64,000 nucleotides of DNA, taken from the NCBI RefSeq assembly GCF_035917575.1, contig NZ_CP109090.1:6572001-6636000 (forward strand). The letters are read 5' to 3'. Under the pieces are notes generated by a model. That model was not told the DNA's origin, did not search any database, and saw only the letters and a program-made list of their open reading frames with translations. The translations under genes were made by a program, and so were the position numbers. This document shows, in pieces, positions 8,086 through 16,213 of this stretch. Source of the DNA: Streptomyces sp. NBC_01788 (lineage in GTDB: Bacteria; Actinomycetota; Actinomycetes; Streptomycetales; Streptomycetaceae). Numbering within the stretch: position 1 is the first letter of the stretch; the number at the start of each line of letters is the position of its first letter.

Positions 8086-8889
8086 ATGCGCCGTACCGTC
8101 ACCCGCGCCCTGCCCGTCGCCGTCCTGGCCGGAGTCATCGCGGGCGGCGCCACATCGGCCGCCCTGGCGACCCCGGCGGTACAGCCCCGCCCGCCCGCCG
8201 AGGGCGCCGTCGCCACCGCGGTGTGCGCCCCGGCAGGCGCCGCCACCCCACGCGCCACGGCAGAGGCCTGCGCACCGGCTCCCGCGTCCGGCACACGCGG
8301 ATACGGCGAGATGCCCGTCCCCCCGTCCACGATGGCTCCGCGTGCCCCGGGCGCGGCGGTGCCGATGGACGCGGGAGCGTCCCAGGATCCGGTCCTGCAG
8401 GACGCGTTGGCCAATGACCCTTCCCGTCTCCAGGCCGCGCGGACTCCGCCGCGTGATCCGGGGGAGGTCCAGTCCGCGCGGACTCCGCCCCGTGACCCGG
8501 CCCCCGGGCTGTCCGCGCAGACTCCGCTCCGTGACCCGGCCCCCGGGCTGTCCGCGCCGGGCTCTCCCCGTGAGCCCGGCCCCGGGCCGGCCTCGCGCAA
8601 CACCGCTCGTGACGTCCCGTCCTACGACCCGTCCCGGGCCCAGGCCGCGCCCGATCTCAACGGCGGTGCCTCCCCCGAACCCTCCCGCCCGCAGGAGTCA
8701 CGGGACCCCTCCCGGGGGCCGTCCGCCGCCGACGCGGACCGGGACCCGGCCCAGCACGGGGTGCAGGCCGGTTCGGGTGGGTCGTTCACCGCGTCCCTGC
8801 CCGCGCTGATCGGTGGTGGCGCGCTGATCCTCGCGGCGCTCGGCGGGGCGGTTCACCGGGCGTGGCGCCGCGGGAAGACCGGCGGCTGA
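8086..8889 (+). CDS. Secreted, membrane-anchored Pro-rich repeat protein
   Basis: 267 residues. The N-terminus (MRRTVTRALPVAVLAGVIAGG) is a signal peptide with likely cleavage after ALA. The middle is Pro/Arg/Asp-rich and carries about 3.5 tandem 13-residue repeats (ARTPPRDPAPGLS type, about residues 118-168). The C-terminus (ALIGGGALILAALGGAVHRAWRRGKTGG) is one membrane helix with a basic tail, as in sorted surface proteins, but no LPxTG or LAxTG motif precedes it. Probably a cell-surface protein held by its C-terminal helix; function unknown. Neighbours give no hint. Confidence 0.7.
   Translation: MRRTVTRALPVAVLAGVIAGGATSAALATPAVQPRPPAEGAVATAVCAPAGAATPRATAEACAPAPASGTRGYGEMPVPPSTMAPRAPGAAVPMDAGASQDPVLQDALANDPSRLQAARTPPRDPGEVQSARTPPRDPAPGLSAQTPLRDPAPGLSAPGSPREPGPGPASRNTARDVPSYDPSRAQAAPDLNGGASPEPSRPQESRDPSRGPSAADADRDPAQHGVQAGSGGSFTASLPALIGGGALILAALGGAVHRAWRRGKTGG
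8437..8590 (+). repeat. 39-bp in-frame tandem repeats in the surface protein
   Basis: Three 39-bp units (8437-8475, 8476-8514, 8515-8553) and a decayed fourth encode 13-residue repeats. Units 2 and 3 are almost identical, suggesting recent duplication or slippage. The repeat length keeps the reading frame. Confidence 0.75.
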
Positions 8890-9042
8890 CCGGACGGGCG
8901 GACCGCCGTGCGGGGCCTTCCCGGCCGGGCCGGTGGCCTTGGGACCGCGTCACCCGGGGTACACGGAGGCCCGAAGGCACGGCCCGCGCCGGGCGACGGA
9001 GCGACGGCACCACACGGCATCAGGGACTTCGCGGAGGTACCC

Positions 9043-10293
9043 ATGCGGCGGACGGAACCGGAAGGACACGGCCCCGTCCGCTACGGACCGTCGGCCCTCC
9101 CCGACGACGGACTGCCCGTCCTGCCGGAGGTGTCCGCCGCGCTCGCCGGGGCCGCGCACGAGACCCGGCGCAGACCGATCGGCGGCGGCCCCGAACTGCT
9201 GGACGCCGCCTGCGGCTACTGGCTGCGGCGCGGACTGCCCACCTCGCCCGGCCGGGTCGCGGCCGCGCCCGGCGCCCCCGCACTGCTGCTCGCGCTGACC
9301 GCCGCGCTCGGCGGCGACGTCCTGGTGCCCCGGCCCTGCGCGGCCTGGTGGGCGCCGTACGCACGCCTGCTGGGCAGCCCCGCCTTCCACGTGGCCACCC
9401 CTGCCGAGTGCGGCGGCGTTCCCGACCCGTACGCCCTGCTGGAGACCGTCCGCAGAGTCCGCGCCGAGGGCGGCGACCCCCGGCTGCTCGTCCTGTCCGT
9501 CGCCGACGACCCCACCGCCACCGTGGCACCGCCGGAGGTGCTGCACGAGACCGTCGAGGCCGCCACCGACGAGGGACTGCACCTGGTCAGTGACGAGACC
9601 TGGCGCGACACCGTGCACGCACCGCACGAGACGGTGCTGCTCAGCCCCGCCGAGATGCTGCCCGACCGCGTCACCGTCGTCACCGACCTGGCCGGCGCGT
9701 TCCTGCCCGCCGGCTGGCCCGCCGCGATCGCCCGCTTCCCCGCCGGAGCCACCGGCGAGGCACTGCACGCGCGCGTGCTCGACATCCTCACCGCGCTGGA
9801 CGCCCGTATCGCCGAACCGGTCGCCGCCGCGGCCGCCTACGTCCTCGGCGAACCCGGTCCGGTCACCGCGCGCCGGACGGCCTCGGTGGGCCTGCACGCG
9901 CGCGTGGCACAGGCCGTCCACGCGGCCGTGATCGCCGCCGGCGCACTCGCCCGGCCGCCGCAGTCCGGCCGCCACCTGTACGCCGACCTCGGCCCGCTGC
10001 GCCCCGCGCTCGACGCCCACGCGGTGGGCGACGCACAGGAGTTGGAGGACTTCCTCACCGCCCGCCTGCGACTGCCCGTGCCCGGCGGCCACCGCTTCGG
10101 AGACGACCTCGGCGCGCTGCGCGTACGGCTCTCCACCACGGAACTCCTCGGCCGCACCGACGAGGAACGCGCGGAATGCCTGCTGTCTCCCACGCCGTTG
10201 GAACTGCCACACCCGCAACGCGCGTTGCTCTCCTTGAGTTCGGTACTCGACGATCTCCGTGACGAAGCTCAGCGATGGGAGCCTCCTCGATGA
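9043..10293 (+). CDS. Aminotransferase class I/II-fold protein lacking the PLP lysine
   Basis: 416 residues. The fold resembles class I/II PLP aminotransferases: AAPGAPALLLALTAAL (the PLP-phosphate segment), LVLSVADDPTATV, and LVSDETWRD (the Asp that contacts the pyridine nitrogen). Where the SxSK segment should be, the protein reads VVTDLAGAFLPAGWPAAIA, so the Schiff-base lysine is replaced and the arginine of the usual GWR is proline. No lysine occurs anywhere in the protein. It is therefore probably a non-catalytic or repurposed member. Start ATG 9043 has GGAGG six bases upstream; longer GTG/ATG extensions lack this. The 3' end overlaps the metallo-hydrolase start as ATGA, implying coupled translation. 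Confidence 0.8.
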   Translation: MRRTEPEGHGPVRYGPSALPDDGLPVLPEVSAALAGAAHETRRRPIGGGPELLDAACGYWLRRGLPTSPGRVAAAPGAPALLLALTAALGGDVLVPRPCAAWWAPYARLLGSPAFHVATPAECGGVPDPYALLETVRRVRAEGGDPRLLVLSVADDPTATVAPPEVLHETVEAATDEGLHLVSDETWRDTVHAPHETVLLSPAEMLPDRVTVVTDLAGAFLPAGWPAAIARFPAGATGEALHARVLDILTALDARIAEPVAAAAAYVLGEPGPVTARRTASVGLHARVAQAVHAAVIAAGALARPPQSGRHLYADLGPLRPALDAHAVGDAQELEDFLTARLRLPVPGGHRFGDDLGALRVRLSTTELLGRTDEERAECLLSPTPLELPHPQRALLSLSSVLDDLRDEAQRWEPPR

Positions 10294-11366
10294 CGCAGCA
10301 GTCCGAGTCGACCACGTCCACGAGAACCACCCCTCAGGAGACCGGCGATCCCGCGGTCTCGTCCCTCCTGCCCTCTCCGTCCGCCCCGTTCCCGCCGCTG
10401 GCCGAACCCCGGCCGCTGGGGGAGCGGCGGGTCTGGCCGCGCACCTTCCACGACCGCCTCACCGCCCCGCTGCCCGGGCTGAAGGCCTTCGCCCGGTTCG
10501 CCCGCGAGGGCGCCCTGCGGCCGGACAAGGAGGCCCTGGCCGACATCCCGCTGCTGCCGTACCGGCCCGCCGGACTGCCCCGCGTGAACACCCGTACCGT
10601 CGCCGTCACCTGGGCGGGGCACGCCAGCTGGGTGGTCCGGATCGGCGGGCTGACCGTGCTGACCGACCCGGTGTGGTCCCGCCGCATCATCGGTACCCCG
10701 GCCCGGGTCACGCCCGTCGGTGTCGCCTGGGAGGCGCTGCCGCCCGTCGACGCTGTCGTCGTCAGCCACAACCACTACGACCACCTGGACGCGCCCACCC
10801 TGCGCCGACTCCCGCGCGACACCCCGGTGTTCGTTCCGGCCGGACTCGGCCGCTGGTTCCAGCGGCGCCGGTTCACCCGCGTCACCGAGCTGGACTGGTG
10901 GGAGGCGGCCGAACTGTCCGGTGTCCGCTTCGACTTCGTCCCCGCCCATCACTGGTCCAAGCGCACCCTCACCGACACCTGCCGCAGCCTGTGGGGCGGC
11001 TGGGTGCTCACCGACCCGGACGGGCAGCGCGTGTACTTCGCCGGGGACACGGGCTACGGCCACTGGTTCTCGCGCATCGGCCGCCGCTACCCCGGCATCG
11101 ACCTCGCCCTGCTTCCCATCGGCGCCTACGACCCCCGCTGGTGGCTCAGCGACGTCCACTGCGACCCGGAGGAAGCCGTCCGGGCCGTACAGGACCTCGG
11201 CGCCCGGCACATGGCCCCCATGCACTGGGGCACCTTCGTCCTCTCCGCCGAACCCCTCCTGGAACCCCTGACCCGGGTCCGCAGAGCCTGGCAGGAGGCC
11301 GGCCTCGCCCGAGAACGCCTGTGGGACCTCCCGGTGGGCGCCTCCCGCGTCCTTGAGCAACCCTGA
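10290..11366 (+). CDS. MBL-fold metallo-hydrolase (NAPE-PLD/UlaG-like)
   Basis: 358 residues. The motif VVSHNHYDHLD gives the dinuclear zinc ligands of the metallo-beta-lactamase fold; GDTGYG (Asp/His region) and PMHWGTF near the end complete them. The WAGHASWVV start of the domain and overall length resemble N-acyl-phosphatidylethanolamine phospholipase D-like proteins, suggesting a phosphodiester or lipid substrate (inference). The ATG at 10290 overlaps the previous stop (ATGA); an ATG 15 bases upstream is also possible but less well coupled. A strong terminator follows. Confidence 0.85.
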   Translation: MTQQSESTTSTRTTPQETGDPAVSSLLPSPSAPFPPLAEPRPLGERRVWPRTFHDRLTAPLPGLKAFARFAREGALRPDKEALADIPLLPYRPAGLPRVNTRTVAVTWAGHASWVVRIGGLTVLTDPVWSRRIIGTPARVTPVGVAWEALPPVDAVVVSHNHYDHLDAPTLRRLPRDTPVFVPAGLGRWFQRRRFTRVTELDWWEAAELSGVRFDFVPAHHWSKRTLTDTCRSLWGGWVLTDPDGQRVYFAGDTGYGHWFSRIGRRYPGIDLALLPIGAYDPRWWLSDVHCDPEEAVRAVQDLGARHMAPMHWGTFVLSAEPLLEPLTRVRRAWQEAGLARERLWDLPVGASRVLEQP

Positions 11367-11377
11367 GCCGGCGCCGC

Positions 11378-11402
11378 GCCGGACGGTCGGGGACCGTCCG
11401 GC
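11378..11402. terminator. Convergent terminator
   Basis: Perfect 11-bp stem GCCGGACGGTC / GACCGTCCGGC with loop GGG, between the metallo-hydrolase and the converging DedA gene. Confidence 0.75.
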
Positions 11403-11420
11403 GGCCCGCCCCCGCCCCGG

Positions 11421-12062
11421 TCACTGCGAGCGCTGGGCCGGGATCAGGCGGCGCAGGCGGCGCCAGGCGGAGGGGGCCGTGCCCAGCAGGACGGTCAGTC
11501 CGATCGCGGTGGCCACGCCCTCCCAGGGCTCCTCGAACAGGGAGCCGCCGAGGATGCCGATCAGCTGGTACGTGGCCGCCCAGGCCAGGCACGCGGGAAG
11601 GTTGCCGCGGGAGAAGCGGCGCAGCGGCCACTTCGCCAGCAGACACGCCAGCATCACCGGTATGCGGCCCGCCGGGACCAGGCGGGACAGGACCAGCACC
11701 GCGACGCCGTGCTCGTTCAGCTTCCGCTGCGCCTGCGCGAGCCGGTCCTCCGGGGCGCGCGTACGGATCGCCTCCAGCCATCGCGACCCGTTCCGCGACC
11801 CCAGCCCGCGCCGCCCCAGCCAGTACAGCGCCGCGTCCCCGAGGAACGCGGCCAGCGACGCCGTCATGAACACCAGCGCCAGCGAGAACGGCGCCGTCTG
11901 GTGCAGCGCGACCACCGCCGCCGTACTGACCAGGGCGCCCGTCGGCACCACCGGCACCAGCGCCCCGATCAGCACCAGCAGGAACAGCGAGGGATATCCC
12001 AGTGCCTGCTGGGTGGACTCCGGTGGCACCACCGAGGTCACGGCGGCGGCGATCCGTATCAC
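11421..12062 (-). CDS. DedA/VTT-family membrane protein
   Basis: 213 residues with hydrophobic segments typical of the SNARE-associated/VTT (DedA) family: LFLLVLIGALVPVVPTGAL, LVFMTASLAAFLGDAALYWLGRRG and the conserved VLVLSRLVPAGRIPVML. DedA proteins are membrane proteins linked to undecaprenyl-phosphate or phospholipid flipping. GTG start at 12062 overlaps the stop of the upstream metallo-hydrolase by four bases (GTGA), so the two form an operon. Confidence 0.88.
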   Translation of the reverse strand: MIRIAAAVTSVVPPESTQQALGYPSLFLLVLIGALVPVVPTGALVSTAAVVALHQTAPFSLALVFMTASLAAFLGDAALYWLGRRGLGSRNGSRWLEAIRTRAPEDRLAQAQRKLNEHGVAVLVLSRLVPAGRIPVMLACLLAKWPLRRFSRGNLPACLAWAATYQLIGILGGSLFEEPWEGVATAIGLTVLLGTAPSAWRRLRRLIPAQRSQ

Positions 12063-12832
12063 CGGGCGCCCTCCAGGCGCACACTCTCGCCGTGCCCGAG
12101 CCGGTGCACCGCGACCCCCGGCGCACGCTCGGCGGCCAGGCGCACGAACTCATCACCCGGCGCATGGAACTCATGGGGGCGCACGGCGTCCATCCCGATC
12201 GGCCAGTACGTGCCGTAGTGCACCGGCACCGCGCTCCCCGTTTTCAGCCGGGCCAGCGCCTGCGCCGCCCGCCCGGCGTCCAGATGTCCCGCCCCGAGGT
12301 ACGGCCCCCAGCCGCCCACCGGCAGCAGCGCCGCGTCGACCGGCCCGACCTCCTCGGCCATCGTCTCGAACAGGCCGGTGTCCCCGGCGAAGTACGTCCG
12401 CGCCTCGCCCTCGACGACGTAGCCGAGCGCGGGCGAGCGATGCCGTCCGACCGGTAGCCGCCGCCCGTCGTGCCGGGCCGGCACCACCCGTACGACGAGG
12501 CAGCCGACCTCGATCCGGTCACCCGGCGTGACCTCGGTGATCCGCAGATGGGCGAGCCGCCGCAGTCCCGCGACCGCCCCGAGTGCGCCCCGGGGCACCA
12601 GCAGGCGCGTGCCCGGCTCCAGCCGGGCCAGCGACGGCACGTGCAGATGGTCGGCGTGCAGGTGGGAGACCAGGGCCACGTCCGCGTGCCAGGCGGTGGG
12701 CGGCGGTGGCGCGCCGCGGCGGCGCCGCAGGTGCGCGAGCCGGCGGGCGAACAGAGGATCGGTCAGCACGCGCACGTCCGAGTCCTCGACGGTGCAGGTG
12801 GCATGACCCCACCAGGTGATCTCCACCGGCAC
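12059..12832 (-). CDS. MBL-fold metallo-hydrolase
   Basis: 257 residues, beginning MPVEITWWGHATCTVEDSDVRVLTDP. SHLHADHLH gives the metal-binding HxHxDH motif, YFAGDTGLF the bridging Asp, and VPVHYGTYWPIG the last histidine. It belongs to the UlaG/NAPE-PLD-like branch, as does the protein at 10290-11366. Translationally coupled to the DedA-family gene downstream; a shared role in envelope lipid turnover is a reasonable guess. Start ATG 12832. Confidence 0.87.
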   Translation of the reverse strand: MPVEITWWGHATCTVEDSDVRVLTDPLFARRLAHLRRRRGAPPPPTAWHADVALVSHLHADHLHVPSLARLEPGTRLLVPRGALGAVAGLRRLAHLRITEVTPGDRIEVGCLVVRVVPARHDGRRLPVGRHRSPALGYVVEGEARTYFAGDTGLFETMAEEVGPVDAALLPVGGWGPYLGAGHLDAGRAAQALARLKTGSAVPVHYGTYWPIGMDAVRPHEFHAPGDEFVRLAAERAPGVAVHRLGHGESVRLEGAR

Positions 12833-12918
12833 TCCTTTGCCTCCTTCGTGCGACTCCCCCTGAGCCTACGGGCAGGAGTAGGGTCGGCGGCGGAAACCCG
12901 GAGGTGAGGGGGGACGCC

Positions 12919-13356
12919 ATGGGAGAAGTGCGGGATGCCCCCGGCGGGGGCGCCCCGGCGGTCGTCCGCGTCACGGCGATCGCGAGCCTGACACCCCTGG
13001 AGGAGCTGCACGACGAGCCCTTCCTGGTGGACTCCCGCGGCCAGCACTCGATGTGCGCCCGCTGGGCCGCCGAACACGGCTACGTGATCGCGCGGGAACT
13101 GCTCGTCCGGGGGCTGCGCGCCGACCACAGTGCCCTGTGGGAGGGAGTGCGCCCCGGCATGGACCTGTTCGTCGCGCCCAGCCGGCGGGTGCTGGAACGG
13201 GCGCTGTCCTCCGTCGAGGAGTTCACCGACGAGTGCGCACGGCGCGGGGTCCGGGTGGAGACGGTGGGCCAGGCCGAGCCCTCGTACGACGCCCAGATGA
13301 AGGCCTGCGTGCACCGCCGCCTTTCCATGCCGACCGCCGGCTACGACGGCCGCTGA
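12919..13356 (+). CDS. Orphan protein resembling a serine-recombinase N-terminal domain
   Basis: 145 residues. No named family is certain. The pattern QHSMCARWAAEHGYVIAREL, then GMDLFVAPSRRVLERAL, then DECARRGVRVETV follows the resolvase/invertase N-terminal fold (Q...C..YA...GY, then DVVVV..R..R, then GV). A serine (residue 23) could occupy the catalytic position, but the preceding arginine is missing and there is no C-terminal DNA-binding domain. Catalytic activity is therefore doubtful. Start ATG 12919 with GAGGTGAGG upstream; an earlier GTG at 12904 is possible. Divergent from the metallo-hydrolase at 12832. Confidence 0.55.
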   Translation: MGEVRDAPGGGAPAVVRVTAIASLTPLEELHDEPFLVDSRGQHSMCARWAAEHGYVIARELLVRGLRADHSALWEGVRPGMDLFVAPSRRVLERALSSVEEFTDECARRGVRVETVGQAEPSYDAQMKACVHRRLSMPTAGYDGR

Positions 13357-13435
13357 CCCCCTGACTCGCTGCCCCCCTGACTCACCCCCTCCGCCCCCAC
13401 CGCTTTGTGGGTGTTACCGCAGGTCACGGCGATTT

Positions 13436-15589
13436 GTGCGGGTGTATGACAAGCTGGGACGCGTCCGTGCGGAGGCACCGGGCGGGGCGGAAGCGGAGGA
13501 TGTGCCGGGCATGGGTGGCGGGCGGCGATGGCGGCGGGCCGCCAGTCAGGTCGGGCGCAGCGTCGCGGTGTGGACCGTCTCCACGGTCACCCTGCTGGTG
13601 CTCGCCGGGATCCTGCCGGACTTCCAGCTGCAGTCGCCCGACGGCGACAGCGCCACCACGATCGCCGTGACCGCCGCGCTCGGCGCGGGAGCCTTCGGTG
13701 TGCTGTCGGCCGTGGTGTGGCCGCTGCTCGTCCGGCTGCTGCTGCTCGTGCCCGCCATGGTCCTCGGGCTGCTGGTGTTCTTCCTCAACGGCTCCCTGCT
13801 CCTGCTCGCCCTGCGTATCACCCCCTCCGGCCAGGCGGAGGCCGCCCCCGAGACCGCCGTCATCGTGGCGGCGGTGATGTCCGCGGTCGCCTCGGCCACC
13901 GGCGCCGCCCTCGCCGTGCGCGACGACGACGCCTACCGGCGCCGTCTCCACCGGCTCGCCGACCGCCGCCGCAGACGGCTGCGGCCCTGCTCGCCGACCC
14001 CCGGCACCGTCGTCGTCCAGCTCGACGGCGTCGGCCACGACGTGCTGCGGGACGCGGTCGACGAGGGCCTGATGCCGACCGTGGCCCGCTGGCTCGGCGC
14101 CGGCGAGGGGCAACCAGGGCCCACCCACCGGCTCACCCCCTGGCGCACCGACTGGTCCAGCCAGACCGGCGCCAGCCAGCTCGGCATCCTGCACGGGTCC
14201 AACCACGACGTCCCCGCATTCCGCTGGTACGAGAAGGACACCGGCGAGGTGATGGTCTGCAACCGCCCCAGCAGCGCCGTCGAACTCCAGCGCCGCGCCG
14301 TACGGCGCACCGGCGACGGCGGGCTGCTCACCGCCGACGGGGCCAGCCGCGGCAACCTCTTCGGCGGCGGCGCCGGCGAACTCGCCCTCGTCCTGTCGGT
14401 GGCGGTCCGCCGCGACCGCGGCAGCCGCTCCCGCGCGGGCTACTTCGCCTACTTCTCCGACCCCGCCAACGCCGTGCGCACCTTCCTGTCCTTCGTCGCC
14501 GAGACCGGCCGCGAGATCGGCCAGTCCCTGCGCGCCCGGCTCCGCGAGGAGCGCCCGCGTGTTTCCCGCGGCGGCCTGTACCCGCTGGTCCGCGCCTTCG
14601 CGACGGTCGTCGAACGGGACGTCGTCGTGGCCGCGGTGATGGGCGACCTGCTCGCCGGGCGCACCGCCGTCTACGCCGACCTGGTGGCGTACGACGAGGT
14701 GGCCCACCACTCCGGGCCGCACAGCCGGGACGCGGCGCAGGTGCTGCGGCGCCTGGACCGCTCGCTGGCGCTGATCGAGCAGGTCGCCGAGCACGCCCCG
14801 CGCCCGTACCGGTTCGTCCTCCTGTCCGACCACGGCCAGAGCCCCGGCGAGACCTTCCGCTCCCGCTACGGCCTGACCCTGGGCGACCTGGTCCGGGCTG
14901 GCTGCGGACTGCCCGTGCCGCGCCGGGCGGAGGGGACGCGCAGTGGAGCCGAGGCGCGGGCCGCCGTACGGGCCGCGCTGGGCCGGCCGGTCGAGGAGAG
15001 CGGCGGGGACCGGCGGCCCTCGGGCCGCCGCGAGCCCGTTGTGCTGGCCTCCGGGAACCTGGGCCTGGTCTCCTTCCCGGACGTGCCGCACCGCATGAGC
15101 CAGGAGGAGATCGACGCCCGCCACCCCGCGCTGCTGTCCACGCTCGCCGACCACCCGGGCGTCGGCTTCCTGCTCGTGCGCAGCGAGGAGCACGGCGGTG
15201 TCGTCCTCGGCCCGCGCGGCGTACGGATACCGCTGGCCGAGCTGGACACCGACCCCGGCCCGCTGGCCGCCTTCGGCCCCGGCGCGGCCGACGCGGTACG
15301 CCGCACCCACTCCTTCCCGCACACCGCCGACATCATGGTCAACTCCAGCCACGACCCGGCCGACGGGGAGGTCCTCGCCTTCGAGGAGCAGATCGGCTCC
15401 CACGGCGGCCTCGGCGGCGCGCAGGGCCGCCCGTTCCTGCTGTCGCCGCTCGACTGCTCCCCGCCGGTCGCGGAGGGCGAGGAACTCGTCGGCGCCGAGC
15501 ACGTCCACCGCGTGCTGCGGCGCTGGCTGCGGGAGGCCGCCGGGACCGGGGCACCGCTCGGCGCCGAACCGGAGGAGCGCGCCGCCTGA
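13436..15589 (+). CDS. Holin-4_2-domain / phosphodiesterase fusion membrane protein
   Basis: 717 residues in two parts. The N-terminal 160 residues hold four hydrophobic segments (VWTVSTVTLLVLAGILP; LLVRLLLLVPAMVLGLLVFF and others) of the phage-holin-4_2 type, a domain widespread in actinobacterial chromosomes and not itself evidence of phage. The C-terminal 530 residues have an alkaline-phosphatase/nucleotide-pyrophosphatase fold: VVQLDGVGHD, TDWSSQTGASQLGILHG, YADLVAYDEVAHHSG and LLSDHGQSPG supply metal ligands and nucleophile region. Likely a membrane-bound phosphodiesterase or phosphotransferase. GTG start at 13436 is uncertain; an ATG at 13511 also precedes the first membrane segment. 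Confidence 0.82.
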   Translation: MRVYDKLGRVRAEAPGGAEAEDVPGMGGGRRWRRAASQVGRSVAVWTVSTVTLLVLAGILPDFQLQSPDGDSATTIAVTAALGAGAFGVLSAVVWPLLVRLLLLVPAMVLGLLVFFLNGSLLLLALRITPSGQAEAAPETAVIVAAVMSAVASATGAALAVRDDDAYRRRLHRLADRRRRRLRPCSPTPGTVVVQLDGVGHDVLRDAVDEGLMPTVARWLGAGEGQPGPTHRLTPWRTDWSSQTGASQLGILHGSNHDVPAFRWYEKDTGEVMVCNRPSSAVELQRRAVRRTGDGGLLTADGASRGNLFGGGAGELALVLSVAVRRDRGSRSRAGYFAYFSDPANAVRTFLSFVAETGREIGQSLRARLREERPRVSRGGLYPLVRAFATVVERDVVVAAVMGDLLAGRTAVYADLVAYDEVAHHSGPHSRDAAQVLRRLDRSLALIEQVAEHAPRPYRFVLLSDHGQSPGETFRSRYGLTLGDLVRAGCGLPVPRRAEGTRSGAEARAAVRAALGRPVEESGGDRRPSGRREPVVLASGNLGLVSFPDVPHRMSQEEIDARHPALLSTLADHPGVGFLLVRSEEHGGVVLGPRGVRIPLAELDTDPGPLAAFGPGAADAVRRTHSFPHTADIMVNSSHDPADGEVLAFEEQIGSHGGLGGAQGRPFLLSPLDCSPPVAEGEELVGAEHVHRVLRRWLREAAGTGAPLGAEPEERAA

Positions 15590-15727
15590 CCGCGGGGGCG
15601 GAACACACCGGGAGCGACCCACCACATGTCGCGGCCAGGTCTGGTGGATCCCCGCAACGCGGATGTGATCGGATGGCGCTTACGGAATCCCGGCAGCGGG
15701 AACGTAGGCGAAAGGTATGGAACCACC

Positions 15728-16153
15728 GTGGCAACCACGCGAACCGCTCACACCGTCTGGGAAGGCAACCTGCTCGAGGGCAACGGCGTCGTCTCCTTCG
15801 ACTCCTCCGGCATCGGCGAGCAGCCGGTGTCGTGGCCGTCGCGCGCCGAGCAGGCGAACGGGAAGACCAGCCCCGAGGAGCTGATCGCCGCCGCCCACTC
15901 GAGCTGCTTCTCCATGGCGCTGTCGCACGGCCTGGCCGGCGCCGGCACCCCGCCCACCACCCTGCGCACGAAGGCCGACGTCACCTTCCAGCCGGGCGAG
16001 GGCATCACGGGCATCCACCTCAGCGTCGAGGGCGCGGTCCCCGGCATCGACAACGACGCGTTCGTCGCCGCCGCCGAGGAGGCCAAGAAGAACTGCCCGG
16101 TCAGCCAGGCCCTGACCGGTACGACGATCACCCTGGACGCCAAGCTCGCCTGA
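15728..16153 (+). CDS. OsmC/Ohr family peroxiredoxin
   Basis: 141 residues. The two redox cysteines are in SSCFSMALS and KKNCPVSQAL, and PSRAEQANGKTSPEELIAAAHSSC is the usual OsmC core. OsmC proteins reduce organic hydroperoxides and are often induced by osmotic stress. Start chosen: GTG at 15728, after AAAGG; a 34-residue upstream extension has no family similarity. A strong terminator at 16172-16205 follows. Confidence 0.92.
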   Translation: MATTRTAHTVWEGNLLEGNGVVSFDSSGIGEQPVSWPSRAEQANGKTSPEELIAAAHSSCFSMALSHGLAGAGTPPTTLRTKADVTFQPGEGITGIHLSVEGAVPGIDNDAFVAAAEEAKKNCPVSQALTGTTITLDAKLA

Positions 16154-16171
16154 CGCGAGACGCACGTCCGA

Positions 16172-16205
16172 CGATGCCGCGCCCCTCGTCCGGGGCGCGG
16201 CATCG
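16172..16205 (+). terminator. Strong intrinsic terminator after osmC
   Basis: Perfect 14-bp stem CGATGCCGCGCCCC / GGGGCGCGGCATCG with a six-base loop. Confidence 0.85.
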
Positions 16206-16213
16206 CTGTTCCC

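Noticed and set aside
8936..8962. GGGTAC upstream of the aminotransferase-like gene as a SigB promoter
   Set aside because: No GNNT occurs at 14-16 bases upstream.
13436..13920. Holin domain as a sign of prophage
   Set aside because: The domain is common in actinobacterial chromosomes, is fused to a phosphodiesterase here, and no phage genes are nearby.
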